A stretch of 64,000 nt of DNA from Niebla homalea (GCA_019925105.1 JAHGAU010000027.1:496001-560000), one strand, 5' to 3'. Positions 23,300 to 36,279 are shown, counted from the first letter of the stretch. Made by a program: numbers and translations. Notes: generated from the letters alone by a model not told the origin.

Positions 23300-26200
23300 A
23301 TTAAGGTACGTTTTTACCGTAAAGAGATTATAAATTTAGGTACTGGTTTTTATATAGGGTTTAAATAGGTAATAAGTGAATCGCAATAAAAAAGTATAAA
23401 GGATAATAAGTTTAAAGGATTATAAGTTAATAGTACTTAATATATATATATAGGTAATAATACTTTTATATTTATATTAAAGTTTATCCTTATAATAAAA
23501 TTAAATATTTTATATTTAAGTTATATATCTTATGCTTTATACCGTAATTACTTATATTTCTTATTAAATATACTTTATAACTTTTTATATACTTTAAATT
23601 TTCTATTAAAATTTATTTATTATAAATAGTTAAAAACTTTTTCTATTTAATCTTATAATATAATTCCTAATTAATTTCGTTATAATTAAGTAATCTTTTA
23701 ATTTCTTATTTTAATTTATTATCGATAAAATCCGATAATAAATAATTATTTTTAACCTTAAGTCGCTTTTTATACAGTTTAAATAAGGATACGTAAAATA
23801 TATTATATATTTTATAGGTAAGTAATAAAGTTAAGCGGTATACTTAATATCCGATTAATTTAAGAACCGTAAACGGGCTAATAAGTTTATATAAGAATTT
23901 TTTATTTAAGGCTTCCGATAAAGGCTTATTAATTATAATATTATTACTTATAAAATAAATAAAGTTTATAATCTTTAATATTAAAGCTTAATTATTTTAA
24001 TTCTTATAATAATATATCTTAAGGTAATACTCCAGAATTTAATTTTACCGTTCCGTTTAATTATCCGTTTAAAAATAGAAAAAAATACTTAATTTATAGA
24101 GTATATATATTATATTATATATCTCGGATTAATAAGAATTTATAAAAAGTAAGCCCTAATTAATTATAATACCCTCGGGAGCCTTATATTCTTAAAATAT
24201 ATATTAAAAAAAAAGTTTAATTAATTTAGAAATAATAATTTTTTAATTATAAAAAGTAATTTTAATTTCTTAATTAAACGATTAACTATAATTAGGATTA
24301 TATTATATACGTAACCTTATTACTTATTAAATAATAAATTTATAATAAAATTTATAATAATTTCTTAAAAAAATATAACGGTATTAATAAATTACTTAAT
24401 TTATTATAGGGCTTATATTTAAAAGCTTTAACTCTTTAATAAATATTATATAAATTAATATATAATTTAATAATTATATTTATATTTTCTTAAATATAAA
24501 ATTTATTAAAGATTTCTTTAATACGATTACTTTTAAAGTATTTTAAAACGGGATCGTTATAATATCGTTTTAGTAATTTTTTCATACGGCCTCTTTAATA
24601 AAAATATATAAGCGCTTATTATATTTTAAAAGACCGGTTAAGTCAAATATTTATTTATTAATTCTTTTAAATACCTTATTTATAAGCTTAACGTTTTTAC
24701 GGTTTAAAATAAAGGTATCTTTAATTTAAAGCGCTTTAATAAGTTTTATTATAAATTTAATTTTAAGATTATATACCGTTTTATACGTTATTATAACTTA
24801 AATAACGGTACGTAGAACAAACTATTTATAATTAATAATCTTAATAATAAAATTAAGTTATTCCTTAATTATATTACGAATATATATAGCCTATATACCC
24901 GTAATATTACCCTTTTTAAAGTTTAAGGGTCCTTATATTTTATATAATATACCGATCTTAAGTACGTTTTTTAAATAACGTTAATTATTAAATTCTGAAT
25001 TATTTCCTTTAAAAAAAGAATAATTATTAATGATTTATATACGTTATTCTTACGTTTTTATACCGTTTTATTTTAATTAATTAAGGCTTATTTATAGATT
25101 TTTAAGATCTTTTAGAATATAAAGTTAATTAAACCCTTTATAATTGTTAACTTCTTTTATAACGTAAATAATAACTTTAATATTAATATATTAATAAATA
25201 TATAATTAAATCGTCGGTTAAACGTATCCGCCAGGTTAGAAATACCCGATTAGTACTTAATAATAAAGTTAAATAAGGTTAGCTTTATTATTTATCGTAT
25301 TTATTTACCGTTTAAAGTAATAACCCTTATAAAACCTCTTAAATTATTATAGTCGGTTAATACCTTAATTATATAGAAATTACCCTTAAGGTAATAACGT
25401 TATTACTTAAAAGCTATAATAATTATTAATAATTCTTAATTATAAGTTTTATAATTACGTTCCGCGTTTATTATTTTACGGGATTAAAAAGCAATAAATC
25501 ATTATTATTTATTTTAATATAATTAAAATAAAATACTTATAAAACCGAAGTTAAACGTATTTATTTTAATTTTAATTTAAAGGCTTAAATTAAAGTAACG
25601 TAAAATCGGGATATTAAAGAACGTTTTACGTAGCTCTTTAAACGCTCGTTCTATTATTAAAGATTACGTAAACGGACTATACTTTATACCCTTTATATTC
25701 CCTTTTAATAACTCCGTTAAAGGAGCCATTTTTACGGAATAATAATAAATAAAATACTTAAAGAAATTAATAAAATTAAGGAAGACCTATACGTTATAAA
25801 AGGACTTAAACTTAAGTTATAATATAATTATATTTACTTTATTTTTATTTATTATTATACTTATAATTAATATTATAAATCTTAAAAATTCTATTTTAAT
25901 AATAAAAAACTTATATTTCTTAAAACTTATAAAAAATTTAAACTTTTAAAGCCGCTTTAAAACGTATTTTATATACGTTAAATATTCATTTTTAATACGT
26001 AAAAAGATTAAAATATTATTTAGGTATATAACGTAAAATTTATTAATAATATTAATTAATAACTTATTAATATAAGTTTAAAAAGTTATTAATATGTTTA
26101 TTAACTTAAATGATATAATTATATACTTAAAGTAACTATAACGTATCCGGAACGTAATCTTTTATTTATTATCCGCTTTAATCTATATATAGTAATAAAT

Positions 26201-26560
26201 ATCCTTAAAATTAAGTTTTATAAACCTTTTTACTCTATAGAGTTAATTTAAAGTTTTATTAATTAAAAATAAAGGGTAATAATTCTTAACTATTACCTTA
26301 TTTAGCCCCCGGTAATCCACGTAAAGGCGTAAACCCCTTTCCTTCTTAAATATAAAAAGGATCGGTAAACCTATAGGATTAATAAAATACTATATCCACC
26401 TTTTCGTTAATACTTTATTTAAATAAACTTAAAAAGTTATTAACTCTATATTAAATAAATTATATAAAGGTTTATACGGCGGTTTAACGGTAATTTCGAT
26501 TATATAATTATATCCTATATATACGGGGAGTTTACCGGCTTTTTCTATTAAAAAGACGTC
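23300..26560 (-). pseudogene. H pol: RT, RNase H and integrase
   Basis: On the minus strand the RT can be read through RIP stops: [18 protein letters not shown] (near 26300-26340), NYYPL, DIYYYI, KITFR, INILITF and the YLNNIL box for YLDDIL (near 26010-26030). RNase H follows with NYKTYNQELL and IAFKQW at about 25380-25465. The integrase zinc-finger and core region is expected at about 24700-23900, where GLLKYNKRLYI is legible near 24640. RT-RNase H-integrase order is that of Ty3/gypsy. No reading frame is open. Outer borders are approximate. Confidence 0.82.
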
Positions 26561-28692
26561 CGTATATTCAGATAGCTCGGTTAATAGGGACGGTTCTTTT
26601 ATAGTTGGGTTACGGTTCGTATAACTTTTAACCGCTTTTAAGTTAGTTTAACTCTTAGGTAACGGGTTTATAATTATTAAGGCATATATTATTAATTTTT
26701 TTTTTAATATTACCGTAAATATATATAGCTTATTAATTTAAAAAGCTTACTTATTAACTTTAAAGTATTAATTTTTTTCCTTAAAATTTAATTTAATTCT
26801 TAAATTAATTAAACCTGGTATTTTTAAGGTTATTAACGGGCCCTATTTATTTATCGCGTATATAATAGTTTTTATTATTCCCGGTTACCCTTAATTATTA
26901 CGTATATAAAGCTTTAATAAGTAAACGCCGTAATAAAATATATTATTATTATTTATTTAAATGGACTTTAATAAGGCTACGTTTTAAATACGAAGTAAAT
27001 CTTTTTTTATTATAAAGTTCTAATTAATTATATTAATCTTTACCCCCGTATTAAGATGGATTTTTATACTTTTTTTCTTAATATTATTAAGGAATATTTA
27101 ATTTTTATTAATAATAGCCTTTTCCGAGATTAATAATTATAACTTCCGTGTTTTAACGGAGCTTTTATTATAAGGTTAACGTTTCCCGAATTGTTTTCTT
27201 TCTTTACGTATAAAGCGGATTTAATAGTTTTCCGTTCCTTCTTAAGTAACGGATAACTTGGTTTTTTATACCCCTTTATTTAATAATAGTAATACGTTAT
27301 ATCGGAAAGATCCATTTATTAACTTTATAAAGAGCTTTAATTTAACGGCCGACTTATAAAGGGTTTAAATTTTTTCCTTAAAGATTTATTCTTAATAATT
27401 TTCTTCTTATTTTTCTTTTATAAGGAGTAAACGGTTATATTATTAAATTTAAAACGACTTATATACGTAATAATTTTATTATATATAAAGGGAACCCCGT
27501 TTAACGCTTATATTATTATATAGTATAATCGCTTTTTAAATTTATAAAATAAATAAATAGCTTATTATTCTTTTATATATTTTAAGAGTTAATTTTTTAA
27601 GGATATTATTTATATATTAAAGTTATAAACCGATTACTTTTTATTTTATTTTAAACTTATATATTAAAACTAAACTTTTATCTTTTTATTAAGAAAGTTT
27701 AATATTAAGGAATTTAGGAATTTAATAAATCTTTTTAAGTTAACGTAAAATTAAGTTTAAACTTATATTTATAATACGTTTATAAGCCCTTAATTTTACC
27801 TTTTAAGGAAAGTAAAGCCTATATGATACGGACGTAATCCGTATTATAATCGGAGTTTAAGGAAAAAGCCGTAAAAGCATCTTTAACTTATTCTTAAAGC
27901 TCCTTAATACTTTTATTCTTATATTTAAGGAATATAAAAACCTTAATATAATTATAGGATTTTTTCTTTAAACTCTTAATTTAAGCTTTATTTACGGTTT
28001 ATTTATAAATATCCGGTAATACGGACTTATAATTAATAACGATCAGATAAAGCGTTTTAGCCCGTATTATATAATTTAATAATGATTTACGTATATTTTA
28101 AAAGTTTACGGAACGAGTTTCCGATACTTATTTATTTAAATAAGTAAACCGTTTATAAAGTTTCGCTTTATAAAGTTCGGCTTAATAAATTATTTCGTTT
28201 AACTCCTTTTCCTTTTATATAACGGTAATATAAAAGCCTTATTTTTCCTTATTATAATATATATTTATAAAAGATATTTATTTTAAAGGAAGAAGGTTTT
28301 ACTCCGGGGGAATAAATATAACGGACTTAAATTGTTATTTTTAACGTTTTTACTCTTAAAAGGGTTTAATACGGACTTAAACCGTACCCGTCTTTATTTA
28401 TAAAAAGGAAACGTAACGGATTTAGATCGGGATCTTTAACGTTAACCTTTATTATTAATAATTATAAACTCCGATTCAGATAAAAACCTAAAAAAGATTT
28501 CTTAAATCCAAAGGATAAAAAATACGGTACCTTCCTTTTTAAGTTAAGTTCTTTAACGTAAAATATTAGGATTTATTATACCGATAAATACGGCTTAAAT
28601 ACGGGAAATATACAGTTTTCTCCCCTTTTAATTATGCGCGCGATTTAACATTTCGGATTATTACCCTTTAAAAAGGTTAATAGTAATTAAAA
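26561..28692 (-). pseudogene. H leader, gag and protease region
   Basis: This part of H lies between the 5' LTR and the RT in sense orientation and should hold gag and protease. Frames are broken and no zinc knuckle or protease Asp motif could be named with confidence. The primer binding site next to the LTR (left of 28693) is too mutated to match to a tRNA by eye. Confidence 0.45.
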
Positions 28693-28903
28693 TATTAAGT
28701 TAGATATATACTTAAAGCTTAAAAGTAATATAATAATATAAAATATATATATAGCCTTAATAAATAATATATTTAATAAATAAATTAATTATTAAAAAAG
28801 TAAAAGGAAAAGTGGGAAGGACAGGTATTAAGTATTCCTGTGGCCCAGCTACGCTAGGGTCACGAGGTAAGTACTAACCCCTATGTTGTTTCCTACCATA
28901 ACA
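28693..28903 (-). repeat. 5' LTR of H
   Basis: 211 bp. The right half (about 28810-28903) is nearly free of RIP (GGCCCAGCTACGC, TACCATAACA), whereas the left half is heavily mutated, so RIP acted unevenly within one LTR. Confidence 0.92.
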
Positions 28904-28908
28904 CGTTA

Positions 28909-31900
28909 ATAAAAGATTAAACTCTATAGAAGTTATTATAAAGGATAAAAACGTATATTATTTTTAAATTTTAGTAATTAAGTATAGTAAAAGCAATAAA
29001 AACCCCTTTAATATTTAAGATAATAAACCTTGGATTATTAATAAGTTTATAAGTTACGGAAATTAATACTTTCTTTTATCCTTCTTAATTAATTTAAACG
29101 TTACCGGTTATTATTTTATTAATAAACGAATTATCTTATAAATTTACGTAATATTTTAAATTTCTTTTTTAACCCTCTTCCGACCCAAGTTTATTTAAAA
29201 TTATAAAAGTAAATATTTACGGCTTATTATTTATATAATTTATCCCCGGATAATTATAAAAGGTTACTTAAAAAGCTAGTTTTTTATATTTATTACCCGG
29301 CTTAAGATATATAATATAATCCTTAAAAAACCTTAAATAAAACGGTATTACGTATTTATTTACTTTATAATTAATAAAATCTTCTTTATATTAAATTAAT
29401 ATAATTATAACGGGGTTAATTATTAAAACGTAAAGTTTATTCCGGAATTCCTTTAGACTATAACCTTAACTTATTAAGCCTTAAATATACTCTTAAAAAA
29501 TAAGAAATTAAAGTTATTAAAGCCCCGGAAAAAAAAAGAGGAAACCATTAAATAATCTTCCCCTTTTAAAACTTATTAAGGAAAAAAGGCTTTTTTTAAT
29601 TAAAGTTATTAATATAGCGGCCTTCTATATTATTATAAGGACTTAAAAGGAAAAAGGGATTTAAACTTTTTATACTTTAATAATAAACTTAATTAATTAC
29701 CTGGATTTCCTTAATAATACCTTAATTAATATTTCCGCTATAATAATTTATAAAGATAACTTCGTAGAGAAAACGGCCCTTATAAAGGAGATTACGGTTA
29801 AATTTCCAGCGGAATATTACGATTTTAAGGATATTTTTAATTACGTAATAATAAATAAACTACCCCCGTACCGGGATTATAATTATAAAATTAACTTAAC
29901 CTCGGAGGGGATTCTTTTTTAAAGTCGTATTTATCCGTTTTTAAATTATAAGCTTTAAAAATTAAAGGAATATATTATTAAGAACTTAAAAAAAGATTTA
30001 TTAAGCTTAATAAAGCTTTTTATAAATCCCTTATCCTTTTTATTTTTAAGTTTAATGGCGACTTACGACTATACGTAAATTACCGTAATATTAACGTTAT
30101 TATTAAAAGGAATTAATATTTTATTCTTTTAATAAAAAAGGTATTATCCCGAATTACCGGTTATAAATAAATTACCCGTTTAAATATTATTACGGCCTTT
30201 AATAAACTCTATATATACCTGGAGAATAAAAACTTTACGATGTTCGTTATTTCGTTAAGCGCCTTTAAGTATAAAGTTATACTTTTCGGCTTAATTAATA
30301 GCCCCACTTTATATTAATAATATATAAATAAAATTTTATTTAAAAATTTAAATATTTTTATTTAAGCTTACTTAAATAATATTATTATTTATAGCGTTAT
30401 TAAGAAAAAGTATATTTAATATATATGCTTAATATTAAAACGCTTATATAACGCCGGCTTATAAATAGATATCCGGAAATATAAATTCGGAGTTTAATAA
30501 ATTAAGTTTTTAAGTCTTATCCTTATTATTAATAAGTTAAAAGTAAACCTTAATAAAGTAAATAAGATTAAAAATTGGCCGGTCCTTATTAACCTGAAAG
30601 CCCTTTAAGGATTTATTAACTTCTATAATTTTTATTAAAGATTTATTCCTTAATTTTTTAAAATAATAAAACCTTTTTTAAAACTTATTAAAAAGGAAAC
30701 CTTATTTATATAATCCCCGGAGTATTAAAAGGTTTATATAATACTTAAAAAGGCTTTTATTACGGTCCCTATACTGACTTATTATAATCCCGATAAAGAA
30801 ACGATTCTTAAGATTAACTTTTTAAATTACGTTTCCGATAATATTCTTTCTTAATATAATAAGGTTAAAAAGTTATACTTAATAACTTATTATTTTAAGA
30901 GTATATTACTGATTAAATATAATTATAATATTTATAATAAGGAGTTTTTCGTTATTATTAAATATTTAAAGAATTAACGGTTAAAATTAAAAATAATAAA
31001 AAGTTTTTTTATATTTTTAGCAATAATTAAGCCTTAAAATACTTTATTAAGAATTAAAAGCTTATGAAATGTTAAATAAAATACCTTAATATTTTTTCTG
31101 AGTTTAATTTTAAGGTTATTTATTACCCGGGTAAATAAAATAATAAGGTTAACGCTTTTATTTGGATACTTAATTATCGATTTTAAGGCGATAACGATAA
31201 TAAAGTTAAAGATTAATTTTAAACCGTTTTATTCCTTAAGTACTTTAAAATCTTAATTTTAAATAAGGGGGAAAAAATACCGGTATTAGCTTATTTAATC
31301 CTTAAAGAACTTGGGTTTTATAAGTAAATTTATAAAGTTAACCGTACCGATAAAGGTTTAACGGAGTTTAAGAAAGTAATTACGGAGGACGGATTATTTA
31401 ATTTTAAAGGCGTACCTTTAATCCGTATTAAGGTTTAGTCCGATATTTTTATTAATAAAGGTAAATTATAGGTATTAATACCGTTTATTATAAAAGTCTT
31501 AAAGTATACTTATAATAAATTAATTAATAAATACCCCGGCCGGGATTATATAATTAAACTTATCTCTTAATACTTCTTTTAACTTACTTTATAGGATAAT
31601 ATTAATTATTATATTTTAAATTACGATATTTATTTTTAATTTAAAGTTTTATAATAAAAGCCTATAAGATTATTTTATTAATTAAAAATCTTAAAATAAA
31701 GATAAATTAATTTTTTAGTTAATTTTATTACCGGATTATTTAAATATAAGGATATAAACGTTATCCTTATTATAATTTATATATTATTTAAAGGTTAATA
31801 TTATATTTTTTATTACGTTAAAGAAAAAGGGATTTCCGTTAAAAAGATAACCTGGTTCTTTATTAAAGAAATATTTAAGTATTATAGTTTTCCGGATAAT

Positions 31901-32960
31901 ATTATTTTAAATTACGGTCCGTAATTTATTAATAAAATACAACGTTCTTTATTATATTAACTTAAAATTAACCCTTGGATTTTAATTCCTTATTACGTTA
32001 AAAGTAATAATTAAATTAAAAGAATAAATTAAAAAATAAAATAGGGACTCCGGATTTACGTAAATTACTTATAAAACGATTAAGTACGGTAACTATTTAT
32101 AATAGAATTTACGGACAATAATAACTTAAATCGATTAATTAAAATAATACTTTTTACCTTAATAAGGGCTTTTATTTAAGGATATTATTTAATCCCGATA
32201 ATATTAAATATATTACCGCCCGTAAATAACTTTAAATTAAAGAAGTTACTAATATTATTAAAATTATATAAGAAATTCTTAATATAATATATTTTAATTT
32301 AAATAAAACTTATAATAATATATTTAAATAAGTTAACTATTAATATCGGAATATAAAGTTTAAAATAAATAATAAGGTTTACTTAAATATTAAGTATTTA
32401 ATAATTAATCGGTTTAATAAAAAGTTAAATTATAAATACTTAAATCCTTATATTATCCTTAAATAATATTATTCCTCTTATAAATTAAACGTTTTAAATA
32501 TTTTCCGGGCTTATTTTACCTTTTATATAAGCGATTTAATCTATGTCCCAATTAAAAAGAAATTATTATTATTAAGATAGGTTAATTTACTTTTTAAACT
32601 TATTATCGTAAATAAAAAGGATATTAAGGAGTAAGAGTTTAAAAAAATTATTAATTCTTAATATACCGGTTAAAAATAAAGGCTATAATATAAAATTAAA
32701 TAAGTAAACTTACCCCCGGATAATACTTAATATTACGTTAATATAAAAGAATTTTTTTATATTTAAAAATTAATTAAAGCTTTTTATAAAAAATATTTAA
32801 ATAAGCCCGGATTACGACCCGGAGATTTAATTAATATTATTATATTTAAGGTAGCCTTTAAGGGCTATTTTAAACGTCTAGGTTAAATAACGATCTTACC
32901 GGGCTTAAAACTTAATATTATAAACCGTATATTACGTCCTTACTAAGCTTAAGGGCCCTT
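28909..32960 (+). pseudogene. G pol: protease/RT, RNase H and integrase
   Basis: The plus strand gives a full Ty3/gypsy pol in RIP-aware reading. RT at about 29900-30480: LRLYVNYRNIN (30065), RITGYK, FGLINSPTLY (30285) and AYLNNIIIY for the catalytic YLDD box (about 30366-30390). RNase H at about 30700-31000: VKKLYLITYYF and YNIYNKEFFVIIKYL (30920-30970). Integrase at about 31300-32100: VNFITGLFKYKDINVI (about 31720), FPDNIILNYGP (about 31890) and IPYYVKSNN, equivalent to TPYH..SDGQ. Stops are almost all TAA/TAG from Gln or Trp codons. Confidence 0.85.
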
Positions 32961-33169
32961 TAAAATAACCTTATAGCTCCCCGAAGCCATTAAAACAATT
33001 ATTATTAATATTATTTACCTATATAGATTATACGCTTTTTTATTAATATAAATTTAATATATAAAGCAATAAGGTTAAAAAAATATTTTAAAAAAAGGGT
33101 AAATCGTAAAAAACAATACTTACCCCGGAACCCCCCGGATAAAATTACGTTTTAGGGCTTATTATAGGG

Positions 33170-33395
33170 GTTACCGCCACGATTTTACCCCCGTATGCTT
33201 ACACCAGTTACCCGGCCACCGCCACGATACTACCCCTGCAATTTTCATACCACTTACCCGGTTAACCAGTGACGGGTAACCTGGGTGATATTCTTATACC
33301 ACTTACCCGGTTAACCAGTGACGGGTAAGCTGGGTAATATATGGACCTTACTTTAATTACCCGGCCCATAAGTGATGGGTAAGAGGGGTGGTTTT
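33170..33395 (+). repeat. Array of about five 45-49 bp repeats in the 3' region of G
   Basis: Imperfect tandem units carry TTACCCGG and, in most, a matching CGGGTAA, separated by TTAACCAGTGA. The clearest pair has period 49 (ACTTACCCGG at 33252 and 33301); an earlier pair has period 45 (CCGCCACGA at 33174 and 33219). Each full unit can fold into a stem. The array ends shortly before the polypurine tract and 3' LTR. It is GC-rich and nearly free of RIP. Confidence 0.8.
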
Positions 33396-33454
33396 GAGTG
33401 TAAAAAATTTTTCCTTTTCAGCGTACTTATAAACTCGAGGGCGAGCCTTTCCTA

Positions 33455-33467
33455 GGGGGGGGGGTAA
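33455..33467 (+). promoter_or_regulatory. Polypurine tract of G
   Basis: A run of ten G followed by TAA directly precedes the 3' LTR (33468). Such a tract primes plus-strand DNA synthesis in LTR retrotransposons. Confidence 0.8.
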
Positions 33468-33681
33468 TGTCAGGGTTTAGGGGTGTTGGTAACTCAGGAG
33501 TAGGCTACCGGGCCTATCCCGGGCCAAGCCCGGGGTTAGTCCGGCACCCAGGAGTGTTACCGACTGGGTATATTAGGGCCTTCGGCCCCTTTACTCCTAT
33601 ACCTCTGTACTTTAGTGTCTTTAGTTATACGCAATACACCCTTTGCCTTCCAACCACCCCAGAGGGGCTTGCACTCTAACA
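33468..33681 (+). repeat. 3' LTR of G
   Basis: 214 bp, TGTCAGG...CTAACA, followed by TSD ATAAA. A 70-codon open frame at 33467-33679 is an accident of LTR sequence; the left LTR has no equivalent and no known domain is seen. Confidence 0.95.
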
Positions 33682-33704
33682 ATAAAATGCTCTTAAGTAC
33701 TTTA

Positions 33705-33843
33705 GCAATACTAAGAAATACTACCGGAATTACTGAATATACCCGCTAAAAAAAGGGTGTATATGCAGGGAATTTGGGGGTGTACATGCAGGGGAGCTGG
33801 GGGCGTATATGTATATCCTGGGGGTGGACGTGTATATGATCCC
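33705..33843 (-). repeat. Right terminal inverted repeat of K
   Basis: Reverse complement of 18397-18534 with only scattered differences. It ends in GATCCC, followed by the TSD copy TATTTAAA (33844-33851). G inserted only about 20 bp inside this TIR. Confidence 0.85.
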
Positions 33844-34439
33844 TATTTAAATCCTTAAGTTCTTTATCTTATTTTTAAGGATTTACTTGGATAACGGCTT
33901 TTATTAAAAGTACTCTATATACGTCTTTTCCATTAAAAACTTATTATTTTTTTATTATTTCCGTATTTAATAAATTACTTTATATATTTATTATTATACT
34001 TACCCGCTTTAACCTTACTATTACCGTTCGTTCCACTTAATTGGCTTTATATAATAAAATTATCCCGGGGCTTTTATTATTAAAAGGACTAATTAAAGCG
34101 TCCTTTACGGTTAAAAGGTAACGGATTATACTTTATATAATTGAGTTAAGAAGTTTATTAATAGTAGATTTACGTCCGGGTCTATATTACGATTTCGTAC
34201 TCATTATGCTTATATTATGAATTTATAGCCGTTAATTAAGCTTATTACTTTTAATCTTAATAATAATAATAATATTAACGTATAAAAGACTAAGGTTTAT
34301 TATATATAAGGGCCCGTTACCTAGTAACCTAATTAGCCTAAAGCTTTACCCCTATAGGTACCGTAAGTAGGGGGGTGGCTATACGTGCCACCCGGATATA
34401 CCCTATTTACTTATATACCTTATTAATAGTCCCAGCCGT

Positions 34440-35260
34440 CTTTTCTTTAGTATAAATAACCTTAAACTGAAATACGGGATATAACGTTAAAGTCGGAGGC
34501 TTTATAGGGCCTATATTATAATAAATATAAGGTATCCTTTAAAGGTATCTCATTAAATACGTTTCTTTATAAGTACCGTAATATTTATATTAGATTTCCT
34601 TTAATTAAGAAATTTTAGTTTACCGTTATATAAAAAGGGGATTTGGATTATTTAGCCCTTAAAAGGATTACGATAGAATATTATTCCTTCAGAGCCGGGT
34701 CTTAAGGTAAAGAAAACGTATTTAAGAAGAAATACCGGTTATTATTTACCGGAATCGAGATCTACTTTATAATTTTTTATTACTTTAACCCGGAGAAACG
34801 ACTTAAAATATATAAACCCTTTATAACGTACCGGGCCCATCTTTTCAAGCTATTAATCTTGTATATCTTTAATTCCGTTATTTAATACTATTATATCTTT
34901 ATCGGCCGTATTATAACTTATAATTAAAATAAACCGGAGAATTAAATAGTTTATAACGTAAATAAGATTTACGGCGTTTTAAAACCCCGCCTTAATATAA
35001 TAGCCTCCTTAACTTTATAACCGGCCGTTACGGTAACGTTAAGATATAAGGATAAAAAGGATTAAGCCTATTATAATTAAAATAAAAATAAATATATAAC
35101 GTCCGATTGAAAATATCGGCATAATTATATATACTATAATTATAAGGGTTTTTATAAAGCCTGGGATTATACTTAATAAGGTAATCTTAACGTATTATTA
35201 CTTAAATAACCCCGTAATAAATAATTAACCGACTCCGTAACTATCTTTTTATCCTTAATA
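34440..35260 (+). pseudogene. D gag-like region with decayed zinc motif
   Basis: A long plus-strand frame with few stops reads DYLALKRITIEYYSFRAGS and, near 34770-34830, FYYFNPEKRLKIYKPF. Close to its end (about 35100-35170) it gives KYRHNYIYYNYKGFYKAWDY. Reading RIP-derived Tyr as Cys or His restores a C-X2-C-X3-H-X4-C knuckle preceded by a YRH..C-like stretch, a pattern found in Gag of fungal DIRS/Ngaro elements. Gag would bind the element RNA. The start is unclear. Confidence 0.5.
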
Positions 35261-35639
35261 AGCATTAATAAAGGCTTACCTTATTATATAATAAATATAA
35301 GTGGTAATTAAGTAAACAGAGAAGTCCTATTTAAAGCCGAAAAGTAAGATTATTAATTATACCGCCACCCAGACCGTAATTACAGTTTATTAATAGGGTA
35401 ATTAAGCCGTTTTAAGGTAAAATTTAGTTATTATGGCCTTAATAAATCCGTAGTTTACCTTCCTTATCCGTTAGCTATAAAGGATTTTACCGTAAATAAC
35501 TGGCTAAAAACCGTCTTATTACCTATGCGTCCGTCCTTAACGGACCGTATATATACTCCTTATTAACTTTGGCTCTTAAATACGATAATAAATAACGCCG
35601 TATCTACGACCTTTTATACCCCCGTAGGGAGTCTATTAA

Positions 35640-36090
35640 CGACGGAATCGACGTCCTTTATAAGGCCCTTAAGTATACGTTTATTAACGAAGCGATCGAC
35701 GCGGTAATTATGTAAAGTCCGGGCTTTATACTCGTTAAAAAGGACTTATTTAATGCTTTCCGTTATATCCCGGTAATTATAAATAATCGGTAATTATTCG
35801 GGTTTACGTAAAATAGTATTTATTATATTAAGTATTTCCTCCCTTTTAAATTAAGAATTATACCGTTCCTTTTTAATTTTATAATAAAAGGCTTATATTA
35901 AATATTTATCATTAAACTCGGTTTTAATATTATACTTTATTATTTAAACGACTTCCTTAATATATTCCCGCCGGGGATTGACCTTAAGGTTTTTAATTAA
36001 GCCTTTAACCGCTTATATAATAAATTCAGATTATTTATAAACCTTAAAAAAGACCTTATAAATATTATATTTGACTTTTTAAGTATTAAG
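35640..36090 (+). pseudogene. D reverse transcriptase domain
   Basis: Plus-strand reading shows SPGFILVKKDLFNAFRYIPV, then LFGF, LPFKLRIIPFLFNF, and the catalytic LYYLNDFL at 35934-35957, standing for HYLDDFL. The KDL.DAFR.IPV, LPFGLR..PF.FN and HYLDDFL series is typical of DIRS-type RTs and unlike the FADD/YLDD contexts of gypsy or copia. The His, Asp and Gly changes are all explained by CpA or TpG mutation. Frame is broken by a few stops. Confidence 0.78.
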
Positions 36091-36279
36091 ATAAATATTA
36101 TAATAAGAAAGGCATACTTATTATAAGATAAGCTATAATGAATAATTTAAAGTATTAAAAATACTTTTAAGAGCCGCTTAATTAAATATATTATACTTAA
36201 GTCCTTAATAGGTCTATTAAGCTTTATAATTAAAGTAAGACGGCCCATTAAGCTTTATAATTAAAGTAATATTATTAAG

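Larger units (their letters stand above)
21711..28903 (-). mobile_element. H, Ty3/gypsy LTR retrotransposon inserted in G
   Basis: H is 7,193 bp with 211-bp LTRs and a perfect TSD CGTTA (21706-21710 and 28904-28908). LTR termini are TGTTAAG and ATAACA on the plus strand. Pol reads on the minus strand: RT, RNase H, integrase run from right to left, so the 5' LTR is the right one. A purine tract (AAGGAAAAGAGG in sense) lies beside the left LTR at about 21925-21937, as expected for the 3' LTR side. H lies in the opposite orientation to its host G. Confidence 0.93.
19220..33681 (+). mobile_element. G, Ty3/gypsy LTR retrotransposon carrying nested H
   Basis: G has two 214-bp LTRs beginning TGTCAGG and ending TAACA (TAATA on the left) and a perfect 5-bp TSD, ATAAA (19215-19219 and 33682-33686). 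Plus-strand RIP-aware reading gives RT, RNase H and integrase in that order, the Ty3/gypsy arrangement. H (21711-28903) interrupts the region between Gag and protease/RT. Without H and one copy of its TSD, G is about 7.26 kb. The polypurine tract is the G run at 33455-33464. All frames are destroyed by RIP. Confidence 0.93.
18397..33843. mobile_element. K, 980-bp non-autonomous TIR element, split by gypsy G
   Basis: Removing G (19220-33681) and one copy of its TSD leaves about 980 bp bounded by inverted repeats of 138-139 bp that begin GGGATCATATACACGT. The flanks carry an 8-bp TSD, TATTTAAA. No transposase frame is visible in the interior (18535-19219). Long TIRs and an 8-bp TSD fit a non-autonomous DNA transposon; hAT elements make 8-bp TSDs, while Mutator-like ones usually have long TIRs and 9-11 bp. 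The superfamily is therefore left open. The TIRs keep CA and TG and are less damaged than the interior. Confidence 0.8.

Noticed and set aside
33467..33679. 70-codon open frame on the plus strand
   Set aside because: It lies within the 3' LTR of G and is open only because the LTR is GC-rich and un-RIPed; the left LTR copy does not keep it.
34366..34390. GGGTGGC/GCCACCC hairpin considered as a terminator
   Set aside because: It has a 7-bp stem with a short loop inside decayed D sequence, no adjacent gene, and Rho-independent terminators are not expected in a fungus.
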